From contig DASQFD010000101.1 in NCBI GenBank assembly GCA_035633255.1, forward strand, positions 1-13,909: a stretch of DNA of 13,909 nt, read 5' to 3'. The position numbers and the translations under genes were made by a program. This document shows, one piece after another, positions 12,807 through 13,909 of this stretch (positions within the stretch are counted from its first letter, which is position 1; each line of letters starts with the position of its first letter). The notes beneath the pieces were generated by a model. It did not search any database. It saw only the letters and a program-made list of their open reading frames with translations, and was not told the DNA's origin. This DNA comes from DASQFD01 sp035633255. Its GTDB lineage: Bacteria > Actinomycetota > Actinomycetes > Actinomycetales > Dermatophilaceae.

Positions 12807-13882
12807 CGCGCCCACCCGTCCGGCAGGGTGGCCGACACCGCGCCCACCGCCTGCCCGTGGCCCAGCACCGGGGCGCGTTCGAGGACCTCGTATGCCGTGG
12901 ACTCCACGCCCAGCGCGCGGAGCACCGCCGCGAGCACGACGGGCCGCGCCCGCTGGCCGCCGTCGGCCACCTTGAGGGCGACCCCGCACCCGTCGGCCAG
13001 CCCCACGGCATACACGGCTTCCGCGCCGTCCTTGGCGACGGCGCCCGGGGTGCCGGCCACGAGCGCGGTGACGTCCCGCCCGGTGCCGCCCAGGAACTCG
13101 GGGTGGGCCCGGATGGCGTCGGCCACCCGCCGCTCGGGCGTGCCGGGAGCCGCCGCGGCGATCCGGCCGAAGGCGCGCGCCAGACCGGCGAGCGAGGTGG
13201 CCATCACCGGGGCGCCGCAGCCGTCGACCACGGTCGCGGCGACCGGCTCGCCGGTGAGGTCGGCCATGGTGGCCCCGATCAGCCGTTGCAGCGGGTGCCC
13301 GGGGTCGCGGTATGCCGCCGTGTCCCACCCGTTGGCGACGCAGGTGGCGAGCATGGCGGCGTGCTTGCCGGAGCAGTTCTGCGCCACCGACTCGCGGCCC
13401 CGGCCGGCGGCGAGCCAGCGCTCCCGCTCGTCCTCGGCGTAGGGCCGGTCCGGGGTGTTCTGCAGCGCGGGCTCGTCGAGCCCGCAGCCGGCGAGGATGC
13501 GGCGGACGCCGTCGAGGTGGAACGGCTCGCCGGAGTGGCTGGAGGAGGCGAGCGCGAGCAGGTCGGGGGGCAGGTCCAGCCCCGCGCGCACCATCGCCGC
13601 AGCCTGGATCGGCTTGTTGGCGGACCGGGGCAGGATCGGGGAGGCGGTGTCCCCGAGGGCGGCGGTGACCGCGCCGGTGACGTCGGTGACGGCGAGCGAG
13701 CCGCGGTGGACGGACTCGACGAAGCCACCGCGCACGACGGCGGCGAGGACCGGGGCCCGGGTCAGGACGGCGGGGAGTAAGGGGTCGAGGAGCAGGGGGT
13801 CGGGGAGCAGGGGGTCGGGGAGCAGGGGGTCGGGGAGCAGGGGGTCGGGGAGCAGGGGGTCGGGGAGCAGGGGGTCGGGCAC
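12803..13882 (-). CDS. Asparaginase-II-type amidohydrolase with N-terminal PDPLL repeat
   Basis: This is a member of the asparaginase II family (Rhizobium etli type, PF06089-like), which hydrolyses L-asparagine to aspartate and ammonia. Of 359 residues the core starts near 38 (VLTRAPVLAAVVRGGFVESV). Motifs match the structurally known member: RSANKPIQ with S87 and K90, ASSSHSGE near 112-119, NCSGKH with C170 and K173, and DGCGAP with C222; the cysteines and K173 would form the zinc site. Residues 2-36 are six PDPLL units and one LDPLL, an addition I do not know from the family. GTG 13882 has a -10 box (TACCCT) seven bases upstream, so the repeat should be translated. An internal GTG (V50) is possible but lacks signals. 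It is coupled to dtd. Confidence 0.9.
   Translation of the reverse strand: MPDPLLPDPLLPDPLLPDPLLPDPLLPDPLLLDPLLPAVLTRAPVLAAVVRGGFVESVHRGSLAVTDVTGAVTAALGDTASPILPRSANKPIQAAAMVRAGLDLPPDLLALASSSHSGEPFHLDGVRRILAGCGLDEPALQNTPDRPYAEDERERWLAAGRGRESVAQNCSGKHAAMLATCVANGWDTAAYRDPGHPLQRLIGATMADLTGEPVAATVVDGCGAPVMATSLAGLARAFGRIAAAAPGTPERRVADAIRAHPEFLGGTGRDVTALVAGTPGAVAKDGAEAVYAVGLADGCGVALKVADGGQRARPVVLAAVLRALGVESTAYEVLERAPVLGHGQAVGAVSATLPDGWAR
13771..13875 (-). repeat. Seven 15-base tandem units coding PDPLL
   Basis: CGGGGAGCAGGGGGT is repeated without gaps. Five perfect copies run from 13801 to 13875; 13786-13800 differs at one base and 13771-13785 at two. On the minus strand each unit encodes Pro-Asp-Pro-Leu-Leu, with one Leu-for-Pro change in the oldest-looking part. 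Perfect copies lie nearest the start codon, suggesting recent expansion there. Copy-number change adds or removes five residues in frame. Confidence 0.92.
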
Positions 13883-13889
13883 GCCGTCG

Positions 13890-13895
13890 AGGGTA
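13890..13895 (-). promoter_or_regulatory. -10 box TACCCT of leaderless asparaginase-like gene
   Basis: TACCCT on the minus strand ends exactly seven bases before GTG 13882 (gap CGACGGC). It supports initiation directly ahead of the PDPLL repeat. The -35 region would lie beyond the window edge. Confidence 0.65.
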
Positions 13896-13909
13896 ACGGC
13901 GGGGCGGGG

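Noticed and set aside
12220..13011. 263-residue minus-strand frame overlapping dtd and the asparaginase-like gene
   Set aside because: It is an alternative frame of two well-supported genes; only its last part, beyond dtd, is considered as a possible remnant.
11713..13875. CRISPR arrays suggested by repeated units
   Set aside because: All repeated tracts are gapless tandem repeats with no unique spacers and no cas genes nearby.

Overview
This window looks like core chromosome of a high-GC actinobacterium, probably of the Micrococcales and perhaps near Intrasporangiaceae or Ornithinimicrobiaceae; the family-level guess is inference. The evidence is a G/C bias at third codon positions, a CarD regulator, a mycothiol glycosyltransferase (MshA), a DUF2516 protein, many GTG starts, and -10 boxes 6-7 bases before start codons, which marks leaderless transcription. 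I see no tRNA, rRNA, CRISPR array, transposase or prophage gene.

Layout. 1-191 is a non-coding stretch with two copies of a short palindrome. 192-1384 (minus) holds carD then ispD. 1616-2146 (plus) is an LpqE-like lipoprotein. 2150-4155 (minus) is the two-component pair senX3-regX3, and a 227-base region upstream of it carries phosphate-box-like direct repeats. 4383-5216 (minus) is a PhzF-family protein, divergent from phoU (5350-6045, plus), with a second phosphate-box-like array between them. ppk2 (6078-7067) and a frameshifted phosphotransferase-like gene (7168-8036) follow on the plus strand. 8208-11627 (minus) is an uncharacterised membrane-anchored protein, mshA, a YbjN-family gene and gpmA. 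11866-12186 (plus) is a DUF2516 membrane protein. 12381-13882 (minus) is an asparaginase-II-type protein overlapping dtd.

How the genes fit together. The carD-ispD-lpqE and mshA-ybjN-gpm-senX3-regX3 neighbourhoods resemble those I know from Mycobacterium, and phoU/phoR/phoP with carD nearby is known from Streptomyces, so most of the window is conserved actinobacterial backbone. The centre is a phosphate-response module: sensor, regulator, PhoU, a polyphosphate kinase and GTTCACC repeats at both intergenic regions. The PhzF-family gene lies inside this module and its upstream region contains the best-spaced array, so it may be phosphate regulated.

The less ordinary signals are: a GGTATGCC 8-mer far more frequent than composition predicts; leaderless promoters at eight or nine genes, some packed into the end of the upstream gene; five short tandem repeat tracts, one encoding a PDPLL repeat at the asparaginase N-terminus; a single-base frameshift in the phosphotransferase; and a possible gene remnant behind dtd. 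I do not see a clear new multi-gene system.
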